Shown: positions 28,880-39,232, numbered from the stretch's first letter. The stretch: 64,000 nt of DNA from a candidate division TM6 bacterium GW2011_GWE2_42_60 (GCA_000996275.1 LCEG01000002.1:265246-329245), one strand, 5' to 3'. Program-made: numbers and translations. The notes: generated by a model not told the origin, from the letters alone.

Positions 28880-30703
28880 TTATATCATCACAAGCGCAGG
28901 AGCCTGATTTGCAAACTCAATACCAGCGGTCGGATTAATTATCGTCCCCGCTAGGTAAAATTGAAGCCAATCGCCCGCCTGGACCGAAACATTTTGTGTT
29001 GTTGAAATCGCAGAATCAAAATAAACGGGTAATTCAGTCAAAACATCAGAACATCCATTCCTTCGCACCTGCAAAGAATAACGTGAAGGAGTAACTGGTT
29101 GAGGAAGAACAAGCGTCGAAAAAGGAATCAAAAGCGGTGCAAAAACAGTCGTTCTATACCCCATAAGTCCTGGCGCTGCCATTGCATCGGCAAAACCAAC
29201 CGCGGTTACTCCTGGGTTTACTAACGTATTGCCAGACATATACCAGGTCGTAGAACCAGGATTGACACCGACGCCAACTCCGTCCAACGTCACAACCCCT
29301 CGTCCAGCACCATTAAAGGCATGATTATTAATAATCGAAATGGAAGAAAAGAGATTCAACATCCCTGCCCCGCTAAACAGAGTAATTCCACCGTTCAAAT
29401 CAGTATACGTATTATTGCTTACGTAAAGCTGCAACGCACCCGGCGCCCCAGAAAACGCTTCTTGCGTAATAAATTGCCGTAAGTTACCAGCTCCAATTTG
29501 CCGATTATTATCGATTAAAAGCGAACCATTATACGTATCACCGCCACTAGCCGTCAAAAGACAAAAAACGGTACGCCCCGGCACCGGATCATTACTTGGA
29601 GAAAAAAGCGTATTAACAATGCGACAATTTCCATTATTGCCAAAAACAGCTATAAATCTATGGTTATTATTAGGTGGACCCTGGTACTCGAGAGTGCTAT
29701 TTTCAATACTCCATTCTGCCGCATGCATGATAATACCAAACTCCATCGTCTCAACGACAACACGACCACTAATTGCTATCCCTGTGGCACCCGGAGCATT
29801 GACTTCAATTGCAGACTCAATTGAAGTGTTGGATGTTTTCCGTTGTTTAATGGTCACGTTTTTGATTGCAACATTCCCCACCGTAACATAAAGCACCCGA
29901 ACCGGATCGATTGCCGTACCCGCTGTCTGAACAACTGCCGCAGGACCACACCCACGAATAGTAACCGATTTATTGACATTCACTTGCGACGCAATAGTAA
30001 ATGTTTCAGAGTTCAAAAGCAATGTATCTCCATTCACCACCGATGGACTTGCCAGAGCCGCACTCAGCGAAGTAAAATCACCACCAGAACTTGCAATAAA
30101 CCAGGTATTTCCGCTCGAAGCGACTGAAAGCCCCGTAATCACAGAATCTCGCATTACTTGGTAGCCCGTTGCCTGTGAAGAAATTCCATCAAATATACGA
30201 AGATAGCTATTTGTCACCGATCCACTCCGCGCAGCCCAAACCATTTCACGATCGATAGAAATCCAGGTGTTCCGCGTTTCGTCAAAAATATAGGGCATAC
30301 CTCCGATAACAACAACTTGTCCTGCCGTTCCCGTTACCGGCGCACCCGCCACCACAGGAAGCACCAGTTGCGCATTTGCAAAATTAACCAGACCTGTTGC
30401 ATCCATATTGTTCACATGCGCTTGATCGGTCGAAATTAAAACATTCGTCTCTACCGTCGGTGAATGCACTTTTGTAATCACGTTCGCAATCCAAGGCAAT
30501 GGATAGAGCGTCAAAAGTGGGGTCGCAGGAGCAGGTGCTCGCGGTGCACGAACAAGCGCGGCAGTCCGTAAAAAGTCTTTTGCAGAAAAAGCCGCAACTC
30601 CTTCACCAAAAGCATATCCACTCAAACAGAAAACCACCGTGCAGAGAACCAACGTAAAGCTATTCACCCCTAACAAAAACTTCTTCACACTACGCTCCTG
30701 CAA
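28880..30703 (-). CDS. Secreted protein with probable right-handed parallel beta-helix
   Basis: Signal peptide; NGDTLLLNSETFTIASQVNVNKSVTIRGCGPAAVVQTAGT...VAIKNVTIKQRK. Confidence 0.7.
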   Translation of the reverse strand: MQERSVKKFLLGVNSFTLVLCTVVFCLSGYAFGEGVAAFSAKDFLRTAALVRAPRAPAPATPLLTLYPLPWIANVITKVHSPTVETNVLISTDQAHVNNMDATGLVNFANAQLVLPVVAGAPVTGTAGQVVVIGGMPYIFDETRNTWISIDREMVWAARSGSVTNSYLRIFDGISSQATGYQVMRDSVITGLSVASSGNTWFIASSGGDFTSLSAALASPSVVNGDTLLLNSETFTIASQVNVNKSVTIRGCGPAAVVQTAGTAIDPVRVLYVTVGNVAIKNVTIKQRKTSNTSIESAIEVNAPGATGIAISGRVVVETMEFGIIMHAAEWSIENSTLEYQGPPNNNHRFIAVFGNNGNCRIVNTLFSPSNDPVPGRTVFCLLTASGGDTYNGSLLIDNNRQIGAGNLRQFITQEAFSGAPGALQLYVSNNTYTDLNGGITLFSGAGMLNLFSSISIINNHAFNGAGRGVVTLDGVGVGVNPGSTTWYMSGNTLVNPGVTAVGFADAMAAPGLMGYRTTVFAPLLIPFSTLVLPQPVTPSRYSLQVRRNGCSDVLTELPVYFDSAISTTQNVSVQAGDWLQFYLAGTIINPTAGIEFANQAPALVMI

Positions 30704-30726
30704 GATAAATAATTAGAAAAACATAA

Positions 30727-31932
30727 TCAAACAAACAGTTTTTTTAAGGCATTAACAAGAATATCAACATCCTGTTCAGTATTATAAATATAGAATGATG
30801 CACGCACTGATCCTGGCACCCCAAGCTTGTTATGAATCGGCTGCGCACAATGATGTCCCGCACGTACGGCGACATGAAACTGGTCAAGATACGCTGCGAC
30901 ATCATGTGCATGCATTCCTTTTACTACAAAACTTACCAAGTGCCCCTGCTCTCTCATCCGCTCAACAGGACCTAAAATGCGTATATCAGGAATTTTTGCA
31001 ATACCATCAATAAAACGTGCCGTTAAGAAAGTCTCATGTTTTTGCAACCAGTCAAAATCAATTTTTTCAAGATAATCAATCGCAGCACCAAGCCCCACTA
31101 CTTGTGCAATTGCAGGAGTGCCTGCTTCTAAAAGATCGGGCATTTCACGCCATTCGCTCTCACGCCAATCAACCGAAAGCACCATACTCCCACCATATAA
31201 AAATGGTTTGAGCGATGAATGAAGCGCTTTTTTAATATACAGAGCACCAATGCCCGTAGGCCCCAGCATTTTATGCCCCGAAAAAACAAAGAACTCACAT
31301 CCAAGTTTTTGCATATTGTAACGGGCGCGTGGTGCCATCTGAGCCCCATCAACCAGCACAACTGCACCAACTTCATGTGCTCTCAAAATCACCGGCTCAA
31401 TATCACTTGCAACCCCAATAACATTTGAACCTGCAGAAATACCCACAAATTTAGTTTTTGACGTAATAACTGAAGCGAGGGTCGTATAGTCAAGAACACC
31501 ATCGCTATCAGCAGGAATAAATTTTAAAATACAGCCATGTGCAAGAGCAAACTGTTGCCATGGTACAAGCATCGAGTGATGCTCAACTTCACTCAAAACA
31601 ATTTCATCACCTGCTTTGAGATTTTTTTCTCCCCAGGCATGAACAACAGTGTTCACCCCTTCAGTCGCACCACGAGTAAAAACAATTTCACACGTTTCTG
31701 CAGCACCTAAAAAATTTCGTACTTTTTCTCGCGCCTGCTCAAATTGCTCAGTCGCTTTTTCTGCAAGCGCATAAAATCCACGGTGTACCGGCGCATTAGT
31801 GTGGCGATAAAATGAATCAAGCGCCTTAATAACAGATTCTGGTTTTTGTGTTGTTGCAGCATTATCGCAATAGACAATGTCAGAATCTGTTATTAATGGA
31901 AAATCTTTACGATACTTTTCATGTGGTTTCAT
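30727..31932 (-). CDS. sufS: Cysteine desulfurase, SufS type
   Basis: YCDNAATTQKPESVIKAL, FVFSGHKMLGPTGIGALYIKK, RAGHHCAQPIHNKLGVPGSVRASFYIYNTEQDVD. Confidence 0.96.
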   Translation of the reverse strand: MKPHEKYRKDFPLITDSDIVYCDNAATTQKPESVIKALDSFYRHTNAPVHRGFYALAEKATEQFEQAREKVRNFLGAAETCEIVFTRGATEGVNTVVHAWGEKNLKAGDEIVLSEVEHHSMLVPWQQFALAHGCILKFIPADSDGVLDYTTLASVITSKTKFVGISAGSNVIGVASDIEPVILRAHEVGAVVLVDGAQMAPRARYNMQKLGCEFFVFSGHKMLGPTGIGALYIKKALHSSLKPFLYGGSMVLSVDWRESEWREMPDLLEAGTPAIAQVVGLGAAIDYLEKIDFDWLQKHETFLTARFIDGIAKIPDIRILGPVERMREQGHLVSFVVKGMHAHDVAAYLDQFHVAVRAGHHCAQPIHNKLGVPGSVRASFYIYNTEQDVDILVNALKKLFV

Positions 31933-32023
31933 GATATCCCCTCTTAAGTAAAAAGCCCCCTCACTTATTTACTCATACCACACTCTTCCAACTCCACGAA
32001 ACAAAAAGATATGCTTAATGCAG

Positions 32024-32380
32024 TTATCCGCCTAATTTCCATCCAATAATAAAACCGACAATCCCCACAGCCCATGCTACTAAAGAATCCTTAATTCCGT
32101 TTAAAAACGACGTAACAACCTCGTGCATAGACGGCGTCTTTACCCACCCAAAAAAGGCTAAGGCTTGTTGACTATGGAAAGTGACAAAACCTCCGTAATA
32201 CAAAACCAAAACACTTACCAGAAGAGCCGTTGCGGTTAAAACAAAATACTTACCCAAAAGCCTTACCAAAAAGCCCGTTATCAAGCCAAAAAATAGCCCT
32301 ATAACAACCTCTGGAACCCATTGGGGATAGTCTTTAAAATAATCACGCATCTGATCAAATAGTTCTCGCATTTGCTTCAT
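32024..32380 (-). CDS. Small hypothetical membrane protein
   Basis: 118 aa with several hydrophobic segments. Confidence 0.65.
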   Translation of the reverse strand: MKQMRELFDQMRDYFKDYPQWVPEVVIGLFFGLITGFLVRLLGKYFVLTATALLVSVLVLYYGGFVTFHSQQALAFFGWVKTPSMHEVVTSFLNGIKDSLVAWAVGIVGFIIGWKLGG

Positions 32381-32425
32381 ACTAAAACCCTCGCTTTTTT
32401 ACGAAAATACCATCTCTATGCAAAT

Positions 32426-32457
32426 AAGGCGGCGATGCCATAAGCATACGCCGCCTT
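32426..32457 (-). terminator. Terminator downstream of HU gene
   Basis: AAGGCGGCG...CGCCGCCTTTT hairpin. Confidence 0.65.
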
Positions 32458-32478
32458 TTGTATCTTTAAAAGCTAAGC

Positions 32479-32751
32479 TTACGATACCATGTCGCGTAGA
32501 TTTCCACCTGGGCGGAATTTAGCAACTTTTTTCGCAGGGATTTCCATCCGTTTACGTGTAGCAGGATTTACACCTGTGCGCGCTTTGCGCTTAACCACCG
32601 TAAAGGTTCCAAAACCAGTCAATACAACAGACGTACCGCTCTTGAGTGATTTGCCAACTACTTCGATGAAAGTTTCTAATGCTTTTTTACAAGCTGACTT
32701 AGGCATCTTTGACGACTTAGCCATCCGCTCTATCAATTGCGCTTTATTCAT
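32479..32751 (-). CDS. HU family DNA-binding protein
   Basis: MNKAQLIERMAKSSKMPKSACKKALETFIEVV...GFGTFTVVKRKARTGVNPATRKRMEIPAKKVAKFRPG. Confidence 0.96.
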   Translation of the reverse strand: MNKAQLIERMAKSSKMPKSACKKALETFIEVVGKSLKSGTSVVLTGFGTFTVVKRKARTGVNPATRKRMEIPAKKVAKFRPGGNLRDMVS

Positions 32752-32901
32752 AATTGTTCCCTCTGCATTTCTTGTTTTTTGTTATCCCAATGCCTCCTCG
32801 CCTTCTTAATCATTTTCAGACAGACCTTGGTGACAAGCACATCGTGTACCCTATTCAAGGGATACAAATTTGTCAAATTTTTTTTAGTAACCTCATTTGG
32901 T

Positions 32902-32985
32902 GCCGGGGGCCGGACTCGAACCGGCACGACCAAATGGTCGAAGGATTTTAAGTCCTTTGCGTCTACCTATTCCGCCACCTCGGCA
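32902..32985 (-). tRNA. tRNA-Leu (anticodon TAA)
   Basis: GCCGAGGTGGCGGAATAGGTAGACGC...AAGGACTTAAAATCCTT...CCGGTTCGAGTCCGG; long variable arm. Confidence 0.93.
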
Positions 32986-33032
32986 CACATCTCATTTAAA
33001 TGGCAAAGAAAATTAAGTTTTAACTAAGTTGG

Positions 33033-33103
33033 AGGCGGCACCCGGATTCGAACCGGGGATCAGGGTTTTGCAGACCCATGCCTTACCACTTGGCTATGCC
33101 GCC
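33033..33103 (-). tRNA. tRNA-Cys (anticodon GCA)
   Basis: GGCGGCATAGCCAAGTGGTAAGGCATGGGTCTGCAAAACCC...CGGTTCGAATCCGGGTGCCGCC. Confidence 0.95.
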
Positions 33104-33151
33104 CCGTTAAGCAACCTCACGTAACTTATCTTGTGAGGTTAACTCTTTTAT

Positions 33152-33712
33152 TTATGCCACGCACCCACATCTTCTGCAGGAACACGCTCCATTGTTGGCT
33201 TCTGGTAAGAGACTAACTTGTTTAATCATTTTTTGCAACTCTTGAGCACTGACAACGTAATCTTTTTTATCTACTGGAGGTTTAGCTTCATATTTTAGAT
33301 AATCAAGGCGGGCATCACCTTCAGTTTGATAGGAAGAATCAGTGCGGCCTAATTGATACCATTCCGCCATACCGCCCTCGTATGCCTTAACTGTCTTAAA
33401 GCCCATTTCTGTAAGAATTTTTACAGAATCACCACTCGCCATGCACATATAATTAGAGCAATAAAAAACAACAGGAATGTCACGCGACCACGATTGAGCA
33501 ACCTCTTTTACTTTTTCAAAAGGAACATTAATTGATTCTACGCCAGCACCGCCCTTAATATGTGCATCTTTAAAAAGTGCTTCATCAAGGACATTAACTA
33601 AGCGAAGCTGAACAGGAACAACACAGGCCGACCGCTTATTCCAGAAAAAAAACGCGTAAACACCGCCGCCCAAAACAACTAATAAAAGTACAATCCAAAA
33701 CAAACGCTTCAT
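33152..33712 (-). CDS. Membrane-anchored rhodanese-like protein with Cys-rich tail
   Basis: N-terminal TM; DIPVVFYCSNYMCMASGDSVKILTEMGFKTVKAYEGGMAEWYQLG; C-terminus CSCRRCGCVA. Confidence 0.8.
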   Translation of the reverse strand: MKRLFWIVLLLVVLGGGVYAFFFWNKRSACVVPVQLRLVNVLDEALFKDAHIKGGAGVESINVPFEKVKEVAQSWSRDIPVVFYCSNYMCMASGDSVKILTEMGFKTVKAYEGGMAEWYQLGRTDSSYQTEGDARLDYLKYEAKPPVDKKDYVVSAQELQKMIKQVSLLPEANNGACSCRRCGCVA

Positions 33713-33723
33713 GTTTTTTTATC

Positions 33724-34587
33724 CTATCGAACAACTGAGAAACAACGATTCCAACGAACTTTAGACCAGAAGGCAATTGGATGACGAATCATATCCCACA
33801 AAAGCCATCCTTCTTGACTGTCAACCGATAAAATCCTAAAAAGAATGCGCCCATGAATAAACTCACCTTTAAGTGGCCCCCACGAACGAGAGTCATCACT
33901 ACCAAGCCGATTATCACCCATTACCCAATACTCATCAGGGCCTAGGTGTACATCAAAAATATCAGTCTTTAAGGGCGTTGCTGGCCAAAGGAGATTAGGG
34001 CCGCCTCCCTCTTGAATAACGGTATCCTTATCTATTTTATACTGTTCTTGTTTATCAAATGGAACATTGGGGTCAAACGACTTCCATGTCCAACTTCTCA
34101 TTGCAAAAGAGTCGGGAGTATCGCGTTTCCATAAAGCAATTAAGGGATATTTATTAAGATAAGGCTCATCAAGCTTTTTCCCATCTCGATAAATAACGGG
34201 CTTTCCATTTTCAATAGTGCCTTGAAGATGTTCTCCAGGCAACCCAATCACCCGTTTTGTCCAATTATCAGGGCCCCACACATATTTTTGCCATGTTCGC
34301 TTGATCGAATTTGATGAATAGGCATACTTAGGTGCATCAAATGCGATAATTTCGCCATGCTTTAATGACGTAATGTAAGGCGTCAACTTATCGGCAAAAA
34401 ACCGTTCTCCCACCAACATTGTTGTTTCCATCGATCCTGTTGGTACTAAATATAAACCAAATAAAAAAGTCCGAATCAAAAAAACAATGAAGACCAACAC
34501 CGCCAATTGCACTACCAGCATTTGACGGTCAAGCCATGCACTCGCCCGCTTTAACATAAAAACCTCTCTAAAATAACAAAATACCAC
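33724..34587 (-). CDS. lepB: Signal peptidase I
   Basis: VPTGSMETTMLVGERFFADK, TKRVIGLPGEHLQ, YWVMGDNRLGSDDSRSWG. Confidence 0.95.
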   Translation of the reverse strand: MVFCYFREVFMLKRASAWLDRQMLVVQLAVLVFIVFLIRTFLFGLYLVPTGSMETTMLVGERFFADKLTPYITSLKHGEIIAFDAPKYAYSSNSIKRTWQKYVWGPDNWTKRVIGLPGEHLQGTIENGKPVIYRDGKKLDEPYLNKYPLIALWKRDTPDSFAMRSWTWKSFDPNVPFDKQEQYKIDKDTVIQEGGGPNLLWPATPLKTDIFDVHLGPDEYWVMGDNRLGSDDSRSWGPLKGEFIHGRILFRILSVDSQEGWLLWDMIRHPIAFWSKVRWNRCFSVVR

Positions 34588-34617
34588 TCAATACACTGCT
34601 TCAATACTTCTTATTGT

Positions 34618-35514
34618 TCAACGCTTTAAAAAAAGACAAGGATTTACCCAACGGCCACGTACCTTTACCGCAAAGTGAAGATGCGCACCATACGCACGAC
34701 CCGTAGCACCAACTCGTCCAATCATATCACCCTCGGCCACCTCGCCTAAGCGCGCCGTAATAACACTTAAATGTCCATAGAAGGTACTTGTACGCTTATC
34801 ATGCTCAATGACAACTAAATTACCAAATCCACGAATAAATCCCGCATGCACCACCGTTCCTGCACCTGCGGCCTTAACCGGGGTTCCCTTTGGAGCAGCC
34901 ATATCAACGCCCCCATGGAACTCGCGTCTTCCTCTGATTTTTCGCCACCCAAAAGGCGACGTTATTCGAAACTTTCCTGATTGAATCGGTAATGAAAACC
35001 GTGGGTCCCACACAGCGGATGCAGCCAATGTCTGCAGAATTTTTTTGCCTTGAATTTTTCTTGTGTGTGGCACCACGCTGTTCTTGTTTTTTAAAGCAAC
35101 GGTATGTTTTGCAGGTACAAACGCAGGACAAGAACGCTTGACACGGACCAACTTTTTGACCGGCTTACTCTCTTTTTTCTGCGGCAATTTTTTGGTCTGC
35201 TTATACAGATCTCGAACCGAAGCTTCCATTTTGTGGCCATGTTTTTTTGCAAGAGAAAGCGCAATCACCTGCAAGTGAACTTTGTCCCGATTAACAGGAT
35301 TAAACTCCGCCTGATTCTGATTACACGCAACAACAGAATGGCTATTCCGTCGCTTTGAAAGCGAAAGACCGAGGTCGAGCAACTCCCGAGCATGACAATA
35401 AGCAAAAAAGCTCCAAACACAGAGAAGCATTGCTCCGAAAATAGTTACACGAGCCACCAAAACAAGTGGTATCTTACTCAGCTTTTTTATAACATCCATC
35501 CACAATCCATCCAA
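34618..35514 (-). CDS. M23 family metallopeptidase
   Basis: RITSPFGWRKIRGRREFHGGVDMAAPKGTPVKAAGAGTVVHAG...GAHLHFAVKVRGRWVNP. Confidence 0.93.
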   Translation of the reverse strand: MDGLWMDVIKKLSKIPLVLVARVTIFGAMLLCVWSFFAYCHARELLDLGLSLSKRRNSHSVVACNQNQAEFNPVNRDKVHLQVIALSLAKKHGHKMEASVRDLYKQTKKLPQKKESKPVKKLVRVKRSCPAFVPAKHTVALKNKNSVVPHTRKIQGKKILQTLAASAVWDPRFSLPIQSGKFRITSPFGWRKIRGRREFHGGVDMAAPKGTPVKAAGAGTVVHAGFIRGFGNLVVIEHDKRTSTFYGHLSVITARLGEVAEGDMIGRVGATGRAYGAHLHFAVKVRGRWVNPCLFLKR

Positions 35515-36052
35515 CGAGTGCTCCTGCTTTTACTTGGATCCACGTATCGTGTCCGTTTTTTCTACTGCCATATCGTTCGCATTCAGAAAACTTCGGAAGT
35601 TCTCCGCATTTGGGATAATCATATGAAGGGCCAAGGTAAAGAGGAGTATCACAGAACAAAACGCATCGCTCTTTTTGTCGCTCGTAGGAACCAAGAACCA
35701 GAAGAGAAGCAAAAAAAATTACTCCAACAAGGCTCTTCCAATGAACAAAAAAAAGCGCGCTCCCCAAACACAAAAGAAATAAACATTGCATAACAATAAA
35801 AGGCAAAAACTGCCCCACATAACGGCTCATACCAACGGGCTCTTGTTCAACACAGCCCGCATCATCAGCCTTTATATCTGCAATGCGTTTTTCAAAAATT
35901 TTCAATTGCCCCGGAGAAGCATATAACGACTGTCTACGCAAAACCGCTTTATATCCAGCCCTCTCTTCATCGCTCTTATTAACAGAAAATATAAACGACA
36001 AATGAGCCACCATACATATCAAACCTGCTAAAAGAGTATACCGCTTCATCAT
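35474..36052 (-). CDS. SH3-domain-like membrane protein in Bat operon
   Basis: Two TM segments, then VLFCDTPLYLGPSYDYPKCGELPKFSECERYGSRKNGHDTWIQVKAGALVGWI. Confidence 0.65.
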   Translation of the reverse strand: MMKRYTLLAGLICMVAHLSFIFSVNKSDEERAGYKAVLRRQSLYASPGQLKIFEKRIADIKADDAGCVEQEPVGMSRYVGQFLPFIVMQCLFLLCLGSALFFVHWKSLVGVIFFASLLVLGSYERQKERCVLFCDTPLYLGPSYDYPKCGELPKFSECERYGSRKNGHDTWIQVKAGALVGWIVDGCYKKAE

Positions 36053-36058
36053 ATTTTC

Positions 36059-37426
36059 TCAATGCATTTTCCGTATCTGTTGTAACCATTGCCGGCAAAG
36101 CGCTCTCAATCGTTCATCCAATTCGCGCGGGATAGAGGGGCTAAAACGCACTTCTTGTAACAACTCCCAGAACGTCTTCCATCCTACTTCTTTTACCACG
36201 TTCGATACCAATTCACCACTAAAAAAGAGATAGATCTGATCCCATTCAACAACAAGCCCATTCAGCATACAAAGCAATTGTTTTATCTTTCGCTGCCTTT
36301 TAATGCGCGCATATCGTCCCTTTATAAATTGTAAAAAAGTAACTCTCCACGCAAAAAGAACACGCATCCCCACTAATAAAAACAGCAACTCTAAAAAAAT
36401 ATTTGCTGGTATTTCCATACGCCGAATAAACGAAATTGAACACTCATCATCGGCAAGAATGCACATAGTATCAGCATTATCTTCATCTTCACACTCATCA
36501 CACGTAGAGGAATCTTGCTGTTTTTCTTCTGTTAACGGGTGAGCAACACGCGGCAAAACCTCGAGAGAGATTAAACCTGTTTTGCAGACACACATCCGTT
36601 TTTGCTCAGGATCAAAAAAATAAATCTTCTGCTCTGGAATCGTAAGAGATCCCTCTCTGTTACACTGCACCACAAACCGAAAAACAGTACCGTCAGAAAC
36701 ACGTTGAATATCAGAAGGATAGATCACGCACCCTTCTGGGAGCTGAAGAGCTGGCATGCCAAAAAAACCTGCGCTCCCGACCCCTTTGCAGAACAACGAG
36801 CACTGCACCGCTTCCCCGCACGCAATTGATGTCTGATCAATAACAAATCGACACTCATGATACAGCCCAACTCCGGCTATTTTTTCTGTGCCTACGGGAA
36901 GTTTTTCAACCAAAACACGCGGTGCTTCTGCCTCCAGAGATTCCAGTGCACGCTGGTCAAAACTAAATGCTCCAAAAAAACCTAACCGCGTTCGCTCGCT
37001 CTGTTTCTCGAGTGATACATACTCGATTCCAAACGCTGTAGATTGAAAGACACCCTCACTTTTTGGATAAAAAGCACCATGCCACACAAGGCGAGTCCAT
37101 GGTCGACCATCAATATCAAGAGAATCACGTCGCGGCTCGCGAGGCGATTCAGTGGCGAAAATCTCATCTTGAGTACGACAAGCAGGAAGTGCAATCCCTT
37201 TGATCTCAACTCGACGTGCATCAAAAACAAGCTCTGCCTCGTATTCCAATCGCTCCCCAATAAAAACTTTTGATTTAAGCAATCGACATGCCACACGAAC
37301 CGGCACCTGTTGCTCATCGACTGGAGCAACGTGCTTTACTAAAAGAGATTCCCCTTTTAGTAAGCCCCCTGGCCACCAAACAGAAAGCATAAATAGTACA
37401 AAAAGTTTACCAGTTATATCGCGCAT
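36059..37426 (-). CDS. BatD-like protein
   Basis: Position in Bat operon; beta-rich extracytoplasmic region with VACRLLKSKVFIGERLEYEAELVF and C-terminal TM. Confidence 0.75.
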   Translation of the reverse strand: MRDITGKLFVLFMLSVWWPGGLLKGESLLVKHVAPVDEQQVPVRVACRLLKSKVFIGERLEYEAELVFDARRVEIKGIALPACRTQDEIFATESPREPRRDSLDIDGRPWTRLVWHGAFYPKSEGVFQSTAFGIEYVSLEKQSERTRLGFFGAFSFDQRALESLEAEAPRVLVEKLPVGTEKIAGVGLYHECRFVIDQTSIACGEAVQCSLFCKGVGSAGFFGMPALQLPEGCVIYPSDIQRVSDGTVFRFVVQCNREGSLTIPEQKIYFFDPEQKRMCVCKTGLISLEVLPRVAHPLTEEKQQDSSTCDECEDEDNADTMCILADDECSISFIRRMEIPANIFLELLFLLVGMRVLFAWRVTFLQFIKGRYARIKRQRKIKQLLCMLNGLVVEWDQIYLFFSGELVSNVVKEVGWKTFWELLQEVRFSPSIPRELDERLRALCRQWLQQIRKMH

Positions 37427-38186
37427 CTTGGCCTTTCATACACTCAACTTGATAGCGTGTAAGCTCTTGATTTCCTTGGCGATCTAATTGATCTATCTTG
37501 CACAAAAATTGCTTATCGGCAGTCGTGAATTTTTTTTCATTTTGTTCGCGATCACTGCCCAAATGAGCGGCGGTCCCCTCTTCTTCTTTCTGCTGCTCAC
37601 CCTTCTGCTTCTGCCCTTTGTTTTCTTTGGTGTTCTGCTCACTCTTTTGCGACGATTCTTGTTGTTCTTTCTGCTGCTCTTGTTTTGCCTGGGGCTGCTG
37701 CTCTTTCTGGTCTTGAGAAGACTGCTGCTCCTGCTGCTGTTTTTCTGTTTTTTGTTGCTGATTCTGTTCTTCTCGCGGCTGCTCTTGCTGTTGCTTTTGT
37801 TGTTGCTTTTGTTGTTGTAATAAACGAGCAAGATCTCTCTTTTCGCGTGCATGACCATTGTTTGGATTATAACGCAATACCGCCTCAAAACTTTTTTCTG
37901 CCTCTGCATATTTTTCGAGTTTCATCTCTGCGTTTCCGGCATTATAAAAAACATGTTCCGCCCGCGCACACTCAATATGGCCATTTTCACATCGCGGCTT
38001 AAGGCAAGAAAAAGCATCAGAAGCCTTTTGAATATCACCTTCACGGAATGCCAAAACACCAACATTATAAAGCGCCCGTTCATCGTCAGGATTAGCAACA
38101 AGACGCCTTTCTGCTTGCATAAGTTCAGCAGACTCACCAAAAAGAGTTCCCACAAATCCAATCAAAAAAACAGTAAACCTCTTCAT
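37407..38186 (-). CDS. TPR protein with Gln/Lys/Glu-rich region (BatC-like)
   Basis: ALYNVGVLAFREGDIQKASDAFSCL, VFYNAGNAEMKLEKYAEAEKSFEAVLRYNPNNGHAREKRDLARLLQQQKQQQKQQQEQ. Confidence 0.8.
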   Translation of the reverse strand: MKRFTVFLIGFVGTLFGESAELMQAERRLVANPDDERALYNVGVLAFREGDIQKASDAFSCLKPRCENGHIECARAEHVFYNAGNAEMKLEKYAEAEKSFEAVLRYNPNNGHAREKRDLARLLQQQKQQQKQQQEQPREEQNQQQKTEKQQQEQQSSQDQKEQQPQAKQEQQKEQQESSQKSEQNTKENKGQKQKGEQQKEEEGTAAHLGSDREQNEKKFTTADKQFLCKIDQLDRQGNQELTRYQVECMKGQDARYNW

Positions 38187-39232
38187 ACGACCATCTCAAC
38201 CAAAAGACTCAAAAACGCCATTGCCGCATACCAAAAAAACTGCTCTTCTCGCTGTCGTTGTTCACGACTCTCAAACGGTCTTTTTTCAAAACGATCAACC
38301 CATTTTTTTATTGCACAAACATCGGCTGCGTCAAATGTAGAGCGAATAAAAATTCCTTTTTGCCCCACTACAAGCGACCTCAAAAAAGACTCATTAAGAC
38401 GTGAAATAACAATGTGTCCCTGGTCATCTTTCTGAAAACCACTCCGCACACCACGGTGGTCATATAAAGGAATAGGAGCCCCATCGCTACTTCCAACACC
38501 AACGGCGCACACCTGCACTCCTGCATCAAAAAGACTTTTACGCGCAGCATCACTTCCTCCTATAAAGTCTTCTCCATCAGAAAAAAGTATCGCAAGACGC
38601 GTTGCGCCTCGTTCTCTCGTTTTGTTCTGCTCCTGCTGCCCCTCAAAAAGCATCGCTATTTTTTCAAGAGCTCCACCAATATGCGTGGACCCCGAAGAGA
38701 CCGTCTCCACAGAAAGATCTTCTAAAAACATACGAAATGCTTCATAATCGCTTGTCAAAGGGCACTGTACGAGCGCATCTCCAGAAAAAATAACTAGTCC
38801 TACTCGATCTGCAGTTACCATCTCAAGAAGCTGAAGCACTTTCATTTTTGCATGTTCAAGGCGGTCACCATGGCAATCATCCGCCAACATACTGCGCGAA
38901 ATATCAAGAGCTATCACAATATCACGCCCCTGCCGCACAACGAGCTCCTCTTTTTCTCCCCATTGTGGACGCAAAAGAGCTACCCCTAGAAAAAACAATG
39001 CACAACTCATTGCACCCATTTTTATCCAGAGCCTTTTTGATGAAGCATGTTCAAGGCGCTCGTGCACATAACGCTCACCTGCAATCGTGCGCCACCATGC
39101 CTGTTGACGCTTTACAGACCAGATAACCACCCCCACCAAAAAGAAAAGAACTGGAAGCAACCATAAGCCCCACTCAGCATTCGCCCATGTAATACCAAAA
39201 AGCATATCTTTCATGGCAATACCCATACCCAT
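38183..39232 (-). CDS. VWA domain membrane protein (BatB-like)
   Basis: MIDAS IVIALDISRSMLADD; GLVIFSGDALVQCPLTSDY; TM at both ends. Confidence 0.9.
   Translation of the reverse strand: MGMGIAMKDMLFGITWANAEWGLWLLPVLFFLVGVVIWSVKRQQAWWRTIAGERYVHERLEHASSKRLWIKMGAMSCALFFLGVALLRPQWGEKEELVVRQGRDIVIALDISRSMLADDCHGDRLEHAKMKVLQLLEMVTADRVGLVIFSGDALVQCPLTSDYEAFRMFLEDLSVETVSSGSTHIGGALEKIAMLFEGQQEQNKTRERGATRLAILFSDGEDFIGGSDAARKSLFDAGVQVCAVGVGSSDGAPIPLYDHRGVRSGFQKDDQGHIVISRLNESFLRSLVVGQKGIFIRSTFDAADVCAIKKWVDRFEKRPFESREQRQREEQFFWYAAMAFLSLLVEMVV

Noticed and set aside
37488-37820. 110-aa poly-Leu ORF on + strand
   Set aside because: Antisense of the CAG/CAA-rich Gln region in the BatC-like gene; composition artifact.
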